64,000 bases of DNA from Facklamia lactis (GTDB lineage Bacteria > Bacillota > Bacilli > Lactobacillales > Aerococcaceae), in NCBI RefSeq assembly GCF_015863205.1, contig NZ_JACBXQ010000007.1:1-64000 (forward strand), written 5' to 3'. The notes below the pieces were generated by a model. The model did not search any database. It had not been told where the DNA came from and saw only the letters and a list, made by a program, of their open reading frames with translations. Below, piece by piece: positions 1 through 7,737 of the stretch (positions within the stretch are counted from its first letter, which is position 1; each line of letters starts with the position of its first letter). A program made the position numbers and the translations under genes.

Positions 1-235
1 CCATCTTTAATTGTTGATTTTCTTTACGCAATTTTCTGAGTTCTTTTTCCTCATCAGTTAGATTATCAACAACATTAAATGAACCACTATTTTGATGATT
101 CTTAATCCATTTATCTAAGGCCGAAGGGGTTAGATCGTATTCTCCAATAATATCAGATTTAGATTTTCCGTTTTCAAACAAACGGACCATTTGAAGTTTA
201 AATTCTGGAGTAAAGGTTCTGCTTGTTCTAGCCAT
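1..235 (-). CDS. IS3-family transposase OrfA, N-terminal part
   Basis: This partial frame encodes the first 78 residues of a small helix-turn-helix protein that binds IS ends and is normally fused to the DDE transposase OrfB by frameshifting. It begins MARTSRTFTPEFKLQMVRLF, the usual opening of IS3/IS150-group OrfA proteins, followed by a helix-turn-helix around residues 22-45 and the start of a leucine-zipper-like helix rich in E, K and L from about residue 60. The 3' end lies beyond position 1, so whether the element is intact cannot be judged. The frame is read on the minus strand from ATG at 235-233. Confidence 0.8.
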   Translation of the reverse strand, partial: MARTSRTFTPEFKLQMVRLFENGKSKSDIIGEYDLTPSALDKWIKNHQNSGSFNVVDNLTDEEKELRKLRKENQQLKM

Positions 236-305
236 AAATAAATCGCCTACTTTCTTAATTTAACAATACATTCTCTCAGGAGACTTGTCCAATTAAGTGT
301 AGACG
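1..305 (-). mobile_element. End of an IS3-family insertion sequence, cut by the window edge
   Basis: A transposase OrfA-like reading frame on the minus strand begins at 235 and runs off the window. About 70 bases of noncoding DNA lie upstream of it, as expected for the end of an IS3-type element. The exact terminal inverted repeat cannot be fixed because the other end is missing; the boundary near 305 is approximate. Confidence 0.55.
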
Positions 306-409
306 ATTCATATTAAAAATAATACATAGTGTAGTTTAATTAGATCAGTTAATTTATAATGATAAATAAGTAATATGTTTAAAACTTCACAACCCCCTTA
401 TAAAATCCC

Positions 410-438
410 AAAGAGCAGCCCATCAGTGGCTGCTCTTT
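410..438 (-). terminator. Intrinsic terminator of the SorC-type regulator
   Basis: Two perfect 11-base arms (410-420 and 428-438, AAAGAGCAGCC with GGCTGCTCTTT) enclose a 7-base loop just past the regulator's stop codon. The T-run is clearer on the plus strand, so the hairpin may work in both directions and also stop transcription from the insertion element side. Confidence 0.75.
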
Positions 439-451
439 TAATTTGTGGTAA

Positions 452-1390
452 TTAACATAATCCGTTTGCTATAGCTTCATCAATAATTAAAACGGTGACG
501 AAGTCTGAGGTTAACAGAGTGCGGAGGGCGGGGATTTTTTCTTCGCCGGAAGCTAAGATGATCCGTTTCTTGGCTTTTTTGATGTGGTCGAGGGGAAGGC
601 CAATCATTCGGTCAGAGATGTCTGAAGGGACTTCTTCCATGGCTTGATTATAGAAATTAGCTAGGATATCCACGATTGCTCCTTTTCTCTCCAAGTCTTT
701 GGCATTATCTTCATCGATAAAGCCCAATTTGCGGTAGGTGGAGGATTCGGTCGGATTGCCTACGCCCAAGATAATGGCGTCTAATTGATCGGTTTTAGCC
801 ATCATGTCAGAGAAAAGTTGGCTCTGTTTGAATATATGCTTAATTTCAAGCGATTCGGCAATGGCCGGAGCATTGAAGAAGATCGGGGTCCCTTGGAGTC
901 TTTCAGCTAACTTATAAGTTAGGTGGTTAGAATGAAATTTGACATTCTCAATTCCAAAGCCGCCCATCAGTGACACAATCTCAATAGCGGGATGTTTGAG
1001 GGGAGGCATGGCTTCCACGAACTCATAGAGGGTGGTTCCCCAACCAATACCGATTTGTTTTAGGTTGGGGAGGTGGTTCTTCAGATAATTGGCGCAGGCT
1101 TTTCCTACCAGTTCTTTATGATGGTTAGGGTCACCCCCATCACTGGTGATAATCACGGTATCGAGTTGGTATTTCTCCTTGATGATGGATTGTTGTTTAT
1201 GTTTCTCATATTGGGGGTGGTGGATATAGATTTTGACAATGCCTAATTCTTTAGCTCGTTTCAGCAGGTTAGAGACAGTGGGACGGGAGGCATGAATTTT
1301 CTTAGCGATGTCGGTTTGGCTAATGTTGTTCTGATAATAATCAATGGCAACGGAGACGATTAAGTCAATATCATCAATCATGGTCTTCAA
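452..1390 (-). CDS. SorC/DeoR-type sugar-responsive transcriptional regulator
   Basis: A 312-residue DNA-binding regulator of the SorC family, which sense a phosphorylated sugar and control neighbouring catabolic operons. Residues about 8-55 form the helix-turn-helix (SQTDIAKKIHASRPTVSNLL). The remainder is the sugar-phosphate-binding domain, with the characteristic GIGWGTTLYEFVEAMP segment near residue 115 and an ILGVGNP segment near 207. Length is normal for the family. It is divergent from the aldolase/PTS operon with about 135 bases between starts, so that operon is its probable target. The effector is unknown; a triose or hexose phosphate made by the operon is a reasonable guess. Confidence 0.85.
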   Translation of the reverse strand: MKTMIDDIDLIVSVAIDYYQNNISQTDIAKKIHASRPTVSNLLKRAKELGIVKIYIHHPQYEKHKQQSIIKEKYQLDTVIITSDGGDPNHHKELVGKACANYLKNHLPNLKQIGIGWGTTLYEFVEAMPPLKHPAIEIVSLMGGFGIENVKFHSNHLTYKLAERLQGTPIFFNAPAIAESLEIKHIFKQSQLFSDMMAKTDQLDAIILGVGNPTESSTYRKLGFIDEDNAKDLERKGAIVDILANFYNQAMEEVPSDISDRMIGLPLDHIKKAKKRIILASGEEKIPALRTLLTSDFVTVLIIDEAIANGLC

Positions 1391-1450
1391 CCTTTCATTT
1401 GTAAATGGGTGATAGCTTTCGTAAATTTGGTTAGTCTTTGCGAAGTTCCA

Positions 1451-1479
1451 TTGTGGGGGAATGGTTTCTTTATTATAAT
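1451..1479 (+). promoter_or_regulatory. Promoter of the aldolase operon
   Basis: TTGTGG at 1451-1456 and TATAAT at 1474-1479 are separated by 17 bases. The start codon follows about 50 bases later, behind the ribosome binding site AAAGGAG at 1514-1520. The region lies between the divergent SorC-type gene and the operon, so it is the likely site of regulator control. Confidence 0.7.
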
Positions 1480-1527
1480 GGACTTAACAAAATTTACTGT
1501 CGTTTTCAATTGTAAAGGAGAAGGATG

Positions 1528-2367
1528 ATGCTAGTCAATTCCAAAGATTTACTAACAAGCGCAAAAGAGAATCACTTTGCCATTCCGGCTACCAACTTTA
1601 TTGATCTTGATTCAGCGCGAACTTTTGTCAGTGTCGCAGAACGGCGTCAGTTACCCCTGATTTTACCTTTTGCCCAATCTCATCAGCATATTTTGTCTCT
1701 TGAAGAGGCGGCTGCGATTGGGAGATTAATGGCTGAATCGGTTCAAGTTCCAGTGGTACTCCATCTGGATCACGGGGAGGATTTCCAAACGATCCAACAA
1801 GCGATTGATCTAGGCTTTACTTCGGTGATGATTGATGCGTCGCAGAAAGCTTTTGAAGAGAATATTGAGATAACCCGTGAAGTGGTGGCTTATGCCCATT
1901 CTAAAGGTGTGACTGTTGAAGCAGAATTAGGTCACGTGGGGGCGAATGATACGTCTGAATCGGATCAAATGACAGCCTCGATTTATACCGAGGTCGAAGA
2001 TGTGATTGAATTTGTTGATCAGACGAATGTGGATTCTCTTGCCATATCGATTGGAACAGCGCATGGAATCTACAAGGGCACTCCAAAATTGAACTTTGAG
2101 CGTCTGGAAGAGATCCATCAATTGGTGACCATTCCTCTCGTCTTACATGGCGGTTCTTCAACTGGGCATGCTAACTTGAACCGTTGTGCGAAATCCGGTA
2201 TTTCGAAAATTAACATCTATTCCGACTTTATTAAAGCGGCGATGGAGGCGATCAATCAGGCAGAACTTAGCGATTATATTGCCCTAAAAGGGCTAGCCAA
2301 CCATGCCATGTCAGAGGTCTTGAATACGTATTACGATGTCTTTAATACGGAGGCATATCTTAAATAG
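1528..2367 (+). CDS. Class II ketose-bisphosphate aldolase
   Basis: A zinc-dependent aldolase of the FbaA/GatY/KbaY type, which cleaves a ketose bisphosphate to dihydroxyacetone phosphate and an aldehyde. Visible motifs are LHLDHG (Asp81 and His82 region), SVMIDAS, VEAELGHVG, GTAHG and the C-terminal LHGGSS and KINIYSD phosphate-binding segments. The 279-residue length fits the family. ATG at 1528 lies 7 bases from AAAGGAG and is preferred to the adjacent ATG at 1525. It is first in an operon with a triosephosphate isomerase and a galactitol-type PTS, which suggests that the imported substrate is phosphorylated and then cleaved. The exact sugar cannot be read from the sequence. Confidence 0.85.
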   Translation: MLVNSKDLLTSAKENHFAIPATNFIDLDSARTFVSVAERRQLPLILPFAQSHQHILSLEEAAAIGRLMAESVQVPVVLHLDHGEDFQTIQQAIDLGFTSVMIDASQKAFEENIEITREVVAYAHSKGVTVEAELGHVGANDTSESDQMTASIYTEVEDVIEFVDQTNVDSLAISIGTAHGIYKGTPKLNFERLEEIHQLVTIPLVLHGGSSTGHANLNRCAKSGISKINIYSDFIKAAMEAINQAELSDYIALKGLANHAMSEVLNTYYDVFNTEAYLK

Positions 2368-2376
2368 GAGGATAAC

Positions 2377-3078
2377 ATGACGAAAGAAACGATTAAATTG
2401 CCATTTTTTATTTTTAATCCTAAGTCTTATTTATATGGTGAAGCCTTGCTTGAATTGGCCCAAGTGGCAGATCAATTAGCTGCCGAGAAAGAGATGACCC
2501 TGATGGTGACGGCACCTTTTACTGATTTGCAGACGATTCGGGATCAGACCGAACATATTATCGTTAGTGCCCAGCATATGGATGGACTCAAGCCGGGAAG
2601 AGGAATGGGGCATATATTTGGCGAATCTTTACAGAACATTGGGGTAGGAGCGACCTTCTTGAATCATGCCGAACATCCCATGCCATTTGCTGAATTAGTG
2701 AGTGCGATTAATCGCTGTAAAGAACTAGATCTAATCAGTATTGTCTGCGCTGATTCCTTGGAGGAAGCTCAACTTTTGGCTCATTTGGGTCCTGATATCA
2801 TTCTCTGCGAACCGACGGAACTGATTGGAACCGGTCAAACCAGTGATGAGGCTTATATTGAATCAACCAACCAAGCCATCAAGTCGATTGATGATCAAGT
2901 CTTGGTGATGCAGGCGGCGGGGATTAGTAAAGCGGAAGATGTTTACCGAACGATTTCACTTGGCGCCGAAGGAACAGGTTGTACTTCTGGTATTGTGAAA
3001 GCGGACAATCCGAAGGCAATGTTAGTCGAGATGGTCAATGCTGCTTATGAAGCGTATCATGCAAAGGAGGAAGCCTAA
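2377..3078 (+). CDS. Triosephosphate isomerase-like TIM-barrel protein, archaeal-type
   Basis: A short (233-residue) member of the triosephosphate isomerase family, interconverting dihydroxyacetone phosphate and glyceraldehyde 3-phosphate or a related aldose/ketose phosphate pair. Seen are the N-terminal FNPKSY (Asn/Lys catalytic pair), SAQHMDGLKPGRGMGHI, FLNHAEHPM with the electrophilic His, and CEPTELIGTG with the catalytic Glu, then a phosphate-binding TSGIVKADNP. Length and motifs resemble archaeal TIMs more than the ~250-residue bacterial TpiA. It lies 9 bases after the aldolase and overlaps the next gene by one base. A dedicated second isomerase fits the aldolase product, although activity on a tetrose phosphate is possible. 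Confidence 0.8.
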   Translation: MTKETIKLPFFIFNPKSYLYGEALLELAQVADQLAAEKEMTLMVTAPFTDLQTIRDQTEHIIVSAQHMDGLKPGRGMGHIFGESLQNIGVGATFLNHAEHPMPFAELVSAINRCKELDLISIVCADSLEEAQLLAHLGPDIILCEPTELIGTGQTSDEAYIESTNQAIKSIDDQVLVMQAAGISKAEDVYRTISLGAEGTGCTSGIVKADNPKAMLVEMVNAAYEAYHAKEEA

Positions 3079-3599
3079 TGCAATTATTTAAGAAACAATT
3101 CACGGTGGAAACGGAAGCAGGCAAAACTACCTATCTTAATATCTTAGACCAGGTCAAAGAAGCGATATCTGAAAGTAACATTCAAACGGGTGTTCTCTTT
3201 GTGACGACTGCTCATACCACTTGTTCGGTCTTCTATGAAGAGTTCTCTCATGATTTCAATGAAGAGGGCGATGAATTCTTGCAAGAAGATCTCAACCATG
3301 TCTTAGGGAAAATCATTCCTGATCATACGGATGCTTCTATTTATAAGTATCCCGGTGAAGCTCATTACCAAGAGGTCGAATCTTGGCCGGATGTGGACAG
3401 CTATTTACCTGGTGGTGACCGCCGTGCTTTATGGAATGGGGACGGCCATCTTAAGGCGACTATTATTGGATCGAGTGTTACGCTCGATGTGGAGAATCAT
3501 CAGTTGGGTGTTGGGAATACGGGGTATATTTATTTCGCCGATTTTGATACCACACGGGAACGCCAGCGCAAGTTTAAAGTTATGATCTTGGGTGAGTAA
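3078..3599 (+). CDS. YjbQ/UPF0047 family protein
   Basis: A 173-residue protein of the YjbQ (UPF0047) family, small enzymes of uncertain physiological role with reported weak thiamine phosphate synthase activity. Family features are TTAHTTCSVFYEE near residues 43-55, the conserved NGDGHLKATIIGSS near 118-131 and the C-terminal FADFDTTRERQRKFKV. Its ATG overlaps the stop of the preceding gene (TAATG), indicating translational coupling. The insert between the two conserved halves (YPGEAHYQEVESWPDV) makes it longer than the ~135-residue standard form. Its place in a sugar operon suggests a sugar-phosphate-related role; this is inference. Confidence 0.8.
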   Translation: MQLFKKQFTVETEAGKTTYLNILDQVKEAISESNIQTGVLFVTTAHTTCSVFYEEFSHDFNEEGDEFLQEDLNHVLGKIIPDHTDASIYKYPGEAHYQEVESWPDVDSYLPGGDRRALWNGDGHLKATIIGSSVTLDVENHQLGVGNTGYIYFADFDTTRERQRKFKVMILGE

Positions 3600-3606
3600 A
3601 TTTACT

Positions 3607-3635
3607 TTGACAAATGAGGCAGCAGAAATTATAAT
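3607..3635 (+). promoter_or_regulatory. Consensus internal promoter before the antiterminator-PTS genes
   Basis: TTGACA at 3607-3612 and TATAAT at 3630-3635 are separated by exactly 17 bases, a perfect vegetative promoter. Transcription would start near 3642, so the transcript begins with the attenuator leader described next. It lets the PTS half of the locus be expressed independently of the SorC-controlled half. Confidence 0.85.
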
Positions 3636-3640
3636 ATAAT

Positions 3641-3722
3641 TAGGAAAACGTATTCAAGTGTAACTATTCAATTAGGCATAATGAAGCTCCTATACTATGG
3701 GGGCTCATTATGCCTATTTTTT
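3641..3722 (+). terminator. Attenuator leader (terminator with probable antiterminator target)
   Basis: Arms 3673-3690 and 3699-3716 form a long stem (TAGGCATAATGA pairs with TCATTATGCCTA) followed by ATTTTTT. It lies between a perfect promoter and a BglG-type antiterminator gene, the arrangement of LicT/SacY-controlled operons, in which the regulator binds an RNA element overlapping the 5' arm. The bases at about 3650-3690 are the probable target, but they match the known consensus only loosely. Confidence 0.75.
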
Positions 3723-3738
3723 GTGAAAGGGGGTAAAA

Positions 3739-4581
3739 ATGAAAGTCGTTCAGTCACTGAATCAGAATGCTGTTATTGTCTTGGATCAAGGGAAAGAAGT
3801 GGTTCTGACTGGGAAGGGAATTGGCTTTGGTAAGAAGGTTGGGGATGAGGTTGATACCAGTAAAATCTCTAAGATTTATCAATTCGAATATACCTCGCAA
3901 CAAAAATTAATTGTTGATTCAATCAAAGAGGTGCCAGAAGATATCCTTCTGATTACGGAAGATTTGTTAGATAAGGTGGAGGATCAGCTTAATGATCATT
4001 TTGCCCCCTTTACCACTATTACCTTTGCTAGCCACTTGCATCATGCCATTGAAAGGACCAAACAATTCAAAACAGCCAATATTTCTTTGCAGCATGAATT
4101 TAAGCATATTTTTCCTAAGGAATATCAGGCTGCTATCTTCGCTATTGACTATTTAGAATCAGAGCATGATATCCAAATTGATGATCTTGAAGTAACGTTT
4201 TTCATCATGCACTTCCTTAATGGTTTACAGAAGATTGATAATATGGAAACAATGTTAGAATTAGGCAATATTATCAATGATATTTTAAACATTCTCAATC
4301 GGCATTTAATGCACGAATTTGATGCCAATAATATTTTTTATTCTCGATTTATTGTTCACTTAAGGTATTTTCTGATGCGGAAGCTCAACAATAATGAGAG
4401 TAAAGCTTCTGAGTTAGAGGAGCTATTTGATTATATCTCGGCTAAATTCTCGCGAGCCAAGGGGATTGTGGAAGAATTTATGCAGTTATTATCAGACCAG
4501 TATCAATTAACGGTTGAGAAGTCTGAGCAATTGTACTTAATTCTTCATGTGCAGAGGCTCTTAGATGAATTGGAAGAATAA
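3739..4581 (+). CDS. BglG/LicT-family PRD antiterminator
   Basis: A 280-residue RNA-binding antiterminator controlled by PTS phosphorylation. Residues 1-55 are the RNA-binding domain (KVVQSLNQNAVIVLDQGKEV, GKGIGFGKKVGD), followed by two PRD domains at about 65-170 and 172-280 that carry the regulatory histidines. It sits 16 bases behind a terminator hairpin and just upstream of the galactitol-type PTS genes, so it most likely allows read-through of that terminator when substrate is present. Autoregulation follows, because its own gene lies downstream of the hairpin. Confidence 0.9.
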   Translation: MKVVQSLNQNAVIVLDQGKEVVLTGKGIGFGKKVGDEVDTSKISKIYQFEYTSQQKLIVDSIKEVPEDILLITEDLLDKVEDQLNDHFAPFTTITFASHLHHAIERTKQFKTANISLQHEFKHIFPKEYQAAIFAIDYLESEHDIQIDDLEVTFFIMHFLNGLQKIDNMETMLELGNIINDILNILNRHLMHEFDANNIFYSRFIVHLRYFLMRKLNNNESKASELEELFDYISAKFSRAKGIVEEFMQLLSDQYQLTVEKSEQLYLILHVQRLLDELEE

Positions 4582-4602
4582 GGATAGAAAGGAGATCGAT
4601 AA

Positions 4603-5067
4603 ATGACTCAAGCAAAAGTACTGGGATTAAAAATGAAAGGGTTTGACTCTAATGAGGCCATACTGACCTATATGGCTCAGACCTTGCAGGACTTAGGAGT
4701 GGTGAAAGAGAGTTTTAACCAAGCGATCTTGAATCGGGAAGAGGAATTCTCTACTGGTTTAAGAATTGGGAATCATGGCATTGCCATTCCTCATACAGAT
4801 ATTGAACATGTTAATCAAGCTACGATGGCGATTGTGACCTTAGAAGAGCCCGTAATGTTTAAACAAATGGGAGATAATCAAGAAATGCCGGTTTCGATGG
4901 TGTGTATGTTGGCCTTGAATGAAGCACATGCCCATTTGGAAATGTTACAAAAGTTGATGGAATTCTTCCAAGATGAGGACGTGATTGAAAGGATCATGGC
5001 ACTATCAGATACTGAAGAAAACAGACAAAAGATTTTATCATTATTAGCAGAAAATCAAGTGATTTAG
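4603..5067 (+). CDS. PTS galactitol-family EIIA component
   Basis: A 154-residue cytoplasmic phosphocarrier of the fructose/mannitol-like EIIA fold as used by galactitol-type PTS. The phosphorylated histidine is His64 in GIAIPHTDIEHV, the hallmark motif, and VCMLALNEAHAHLEML is also typical. It follows the antiterminator by 21 bases and precedes EIIC by about 11. It receives phosphate from HPr and passes it to the EIIB encoded at the end of the operon. Confidence 0.88.
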   Translation: MTQAKVLGLKMKGFDSNEAILTYMAQTLQDLGVVKESFNQAILNREEEFSTGLRIGNHGIAIPHTDIEHVNQATMAIVTLEEPVMFKQMGDNQEMPVSMVCMLALNEAHAHLEMLQKLMEFFQDEDVIERIMALSDTEENRQKILSLLAENQVI

Positions 5068-5078
5068 GAGGAAAAGTG

Positions 5079-6416
5079 ATGGAATATATACAAGGATTTA
5101 TTGATTTAGGCCCCTCCATTGTGTTGCCAATTATTATCTTCATCTTTGGATTGGCCTTGCGCACACCCCCTCGTAAAGCATTCTTAGCGGGGATCATGGT
5201 TGGGATTGGCTTTATTGGTTTGAATTTAGTAACGGGACTTTTAGGTAATAACCTAGGACCTGCTGCTCAACAGATGGTAGAGCGTTTCGGTTTAGAGCTC
5301 AACACGATTGATGTGGGATGGCCTGCTGCTTCCGCCATTTCTTATGGTACTTTATTAGGAAGTTTGGCGATTCCGGTCGGAATTGGGGTCAACTTACTGT
5401 TGCTATTTTTGGGAATGACGCAAACCTTGATGGTGGATTTATGGAACTTCTGGCATGCAGCCTTTGTGGCGTCACTCTTATATGCTGTGACTAATAACTT
5501 TGTGTTAAGTTTGTTTGGGATGGTAACCTATCTCTGTTTAATGTATTTATTGGCTGATATCATTGCACCGATTATTAATGATTTCTATGGTTTTCCGAAT
5601 ATTACCTTCCCGCATGGGACTTCTGCTCCTGGTTTCTTGATTGCTTTGCCAATGAATTGGTTGTTCGACCGTATTCCAGGTTTTAATAAAATTGAGGCTG
5701 ATCCAGATACCATTCAAGACAAATTTGGTATTTTTGGTGAAACTACGGTGATGGGGCTGTTGATTGGTATTATGATCGGGGTTCTGGCTGGTTACGATCT
5801 TAAAGGTATTTTAAATCTGGGGATCACCTTAGCGGCTGTGATGGTCTTATTACCAAGAATGGTGGCCTTATTGATGGAAGGTTTAACACCGATTTCTGAA
5901 GCGGCGAATGAATTTGTAAATACTCGTTTCCCTGGTCGTGATCTTAACATTGGGATGGACTCGGCCTTGGCGGTTGGACACCCCGCTGTCTTATCCAGTT
6001 CCTTATTGCTGGTTCCGATTACGATTTTATTAGCCTTTATATTACCAGGAAATAAGACGATTCCATTTGGGGATTTAGCAACGATTCCTTATGCAGTTTG
6101 TTTAATGGCACCGGTCTTCCGTGGAAATATCATTCGGACGGTTATTTCAGGAACTTTCTATATGGCTAGTATCCTATATATTACCTCTTGGGTGGCACCG
6201 GTGGTAACCTCAGCCGCTCAAGCTGCTAATTTTGATATGGGTGGTAATAATAGTATTACTGCCATGATTGAAGGAGGACTCTGGCCAACCTGGTTATTCG
6301 TCTTCGCTTCAAAGAATATGCCATGGTTGATTGTGGGCGCCTTGTTCCTGATCATCTTGGCCGGCTTGTATTATGTCAACAAAGTTAAATTAAAAAATAA
6401 AGTAGTAGAAGGGTAG
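5079..6416 (+). CDS. PTS galactitol-family EIIC permease
   Basis: A polytopic membrane permease of about 445 residues, normal for GatC-type EIIC proteins, that transports and presents the sugar alcohol or sugar for phosphorylation. It starts with a hydrophobic helix carrying IVLPIIIFIFGLALRT, and the family segments MDSALAVGHPAVL and ALAIPVGIGVN-like loops are present, with roughly ten hydrophobic spans. ATG at 5079 is 7 bases from AGGAGG; a GTG one codon earlier is too close to it. EIIA lies upstream and EIIB 9 bases downstream, which completes the transporter. Confidence 0.88.
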   Translation: MEYIQGFIDLGPSIVLPIIIFIFGLALRTPPRKAFLAGIMVGIGFIGLNLVTGLLGNNLGPAAQQMVERFGLELNTIDVGWPAASAISYGTLLGSLAIPVGIGVNLLLLFLGMTQTLMVDLWNFWHAAFVASLLYAVTNNFVLSLFGMVTYLCLMYLLADIIAPIINDFYGFPNITFPHGTSAPGFLIALPMNWLFDRIPGFNKIEADPDTIQDKFGIFGETTVMGLLIGIMIGVLAGYDLKGILNLGITLAAVMVLLPRMVALLMEGLTPISEAANEFVNTRFPGRDLNIGMDSALAVGHPAVLSSSLLLVPITILLAFILPGNKTIPFGDLATIPYAVCLMAPVFRGNIIRTVISGTFYMASILYITSWVAPVVTSAAQAANFDMGGNNSITAMIEGGLWPTWLFVFASKNMPWLIVGALFLIILAGLYYVNKVKLKNKVVEG

Positions 6417-6425
6417 GAAGATTAA

Positions 6426-6710
6426 ATGAAAAAATTATTAATTATGTGTGGTTCAGGGATTGCAACATCGACGGTTGTCACTAAGAAAGTGGAAGCCTGG
6501 TTGAAGGAGAACGGCTTGGGTAAGGAAGTTAAGATTACCCAATCGAAAGTTGCTTCAGAAGTCAATCATCTGGATGATTATGATGCGGTCTTAACTACCA
6601 CCGCTGTCTCGGATAAGGTCAAAGATAAGGTCATCAATGGAGTGCCTTTATTAACGGGCGTAGGCGCTGATGCAGTTTTTGAGGCTTTAAAAGCAAAGTT
6701 AGATCAATAA
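6426..6710 (+). CDS. PTS galactitol-family EIIB component
   Basis: A 94-residue cytoplasmic EIIB with phosphocysteine Cys8 in the P-loop-like motif IMCGSGIATSTVV. It transfers phosphate from EIIA His64 to the substrate bound by EIIC. It is the last gene of the operon and is followed within 10 bases by a strong terminator. The EIIA-EIIC-EIIB order is slightly unusual for galactitol systems, which often run A-B-C. Confidence 0.88.
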   Translation: MKKLLIMCGSGIATSTVVTKKVEAWLKENGLGKEVKITQSKVASEVNHLDDYDAVLTTTAVSDKVKDKVINGVPLLTGVGADAVFEALKAKLDQ

Positions 6711-6718
6711 GAAAGTAT

Positions 6719-6752
6719 AAGAGCAGTCACTTTTTAGTGGCTGCTCTTTTTT
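6719..6752 (+). terminator. Intrinsic terminator of the PTS operon
   Basis: Arms AAGAGCAGTCAC and GTGGCTGCTCTT enclose a short T-rich loop and are followed by a T-run. The hairpin resembles the one at 410-438, so the operon and its regulator end in similar GAGCAG-type stems. Confidence 0.85.
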
Positions 6753-6779
6753 ATAGGGGTTTTTATAAGTTGGACTGTG

Positions 6780-7640
6780 TTATCTCAATGATAGGAGTTC
6801 TTCGATTTCACTTTCGTTCATGCCGACCATGGCTTCACCGAGGTTGTAGGAGACTTCCGCTAGAACTTTCGGGTCATTGTAGTGAGCGACGGCTTTGACA
6901 ATGGCTTGAGCTCGTTTGCTTGGGTCGCCACTCTTGAAGATACCGGATCCGACAAAGACGCCTTCGGCTCCTAGTTGGCACATGAGTGCAGCATCGGCAG
7001 GGGTAGCGACTCCTCCGGCAGAGAAGTTCAAGACGGGTAATTTTTGGTTTTGGTGAACGTATTCGATTAAGTCAAACGGTACTTGGAGTTCTTTGGCTTT
7101 ATGGTAAAGCTCTTCTTCTTTCAATCCTGCCACTTCAGCTATTTCACGGTGAAGGGTGCGCAGGTGGGTCACCGCTTGAATAATATCACCAGTACCGGCT
7201 TCTCCCTTGGTTCGAATCATGGACGCTCCTTCGCTAATCCGACGTAAGGCTTCGCCCAGATTGCGACAGCCACAGACGAAAGGCACCTGGAAGCTATCTT
7301 TCTTAATATGGTGAAGGGCATCAGCGGGTGAAAGGACTTCTGATTCATCAATGTAATCCACTTCGAGGGCTTCTAGAATTTGGGCTTCAACGAAATGCCC
7401 GATGCGAACCTTCGCCATCACGGGAATCTTGACTGCTTCGATAATTTCTTGGATCATCTTAGGATCACTCATGCGGCTCACGCCACCGGCTTGGCGGATA
7501 TCAGCGGGTACTCGTTCTAAGGCCATGACGGCGACGGCACCGGCATCTTCTGCGATTCGAGCCTGCTCCGCATTCGTCACATCCATAATCACGCCCCCCT
7601 TGAGCTGGGCATGCACTTGTTCACGGCTTAATTTTGTCAT
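6780..7640 (-). CDS. pdxS: Pyridoxal 5'-phosphate synthase lyase subunit PdxS
   Basis: PdxS condenses ribulose or ribose 5-phosphate, glyceraldehyde 3-phosphate and ammonia to pyridoxal 5'-phosphate. The 286-residue protein shows [52 protein letters not shown] and [20 protein letters not shown], all near-invariant in the family. ATG at 7640 lies 6 bases from GAGGAGG on the minus strand; an upstream ATG at 7646 abuts it. The glutaminase partner PdxT usually follows pdxS directly, but here pdxS faces the PTS terminator and no pdxT is seen in the window. It is divergent from pdxR, which should activate it when vitamin B6 is short. Confidence 0.95.
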   Translation of the reverse strand: MTKLSREQVHAQLKGGVIMDVTNAEQARIAEDAGAVAVMALERVPADIRQAGGVSRMSDPKMIQEIIEAVKIPVMAKVRIGHFVEAQILEALEVDYIDESEVLSPADALHHIKKDSFQVPFVCGCRNLGEALRRISEGASMIRTKGEAGTGDIIQAVTHLRTLHREIAEVAGLKEEELYHKAKELQVPFDLIEYVHQNQKLPVLNFSAGGVATPADAALMCQLGAEGVFVGSGIFKSGDPSKRAQAIVKAVAHYNDPKVLAEVSYNLGEAMVGMNESEIEELLSLR

Positions 7641-7683
7641 ATACATCCTCCTCTGAAATATTGTCCTTATTGTATGTTATAAT

Positions 7684-7728
7684 TGTATCTATTAAAAGAT
7701 ACAGTTAATGAATAAATTATAGATACAG
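7684..7728. promoter_or_regulatory. Probable PdxR operator in the pdxS-pdxR divergent region
   Basis: TGTATCT (7684-7690) and AGATACA (7697-7703) form an inverted repeat, and AGATACAG is repeated directly at 7697-7704 and 7721-7728, 24 bases apart. MocR-type PdxR regulators are known to bind direct repeats in such intergenic regions. Assignment to PdxR is inference from position. Confidence 0.6.
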
Positions 7729-7737
7729 AGGTGTGGG

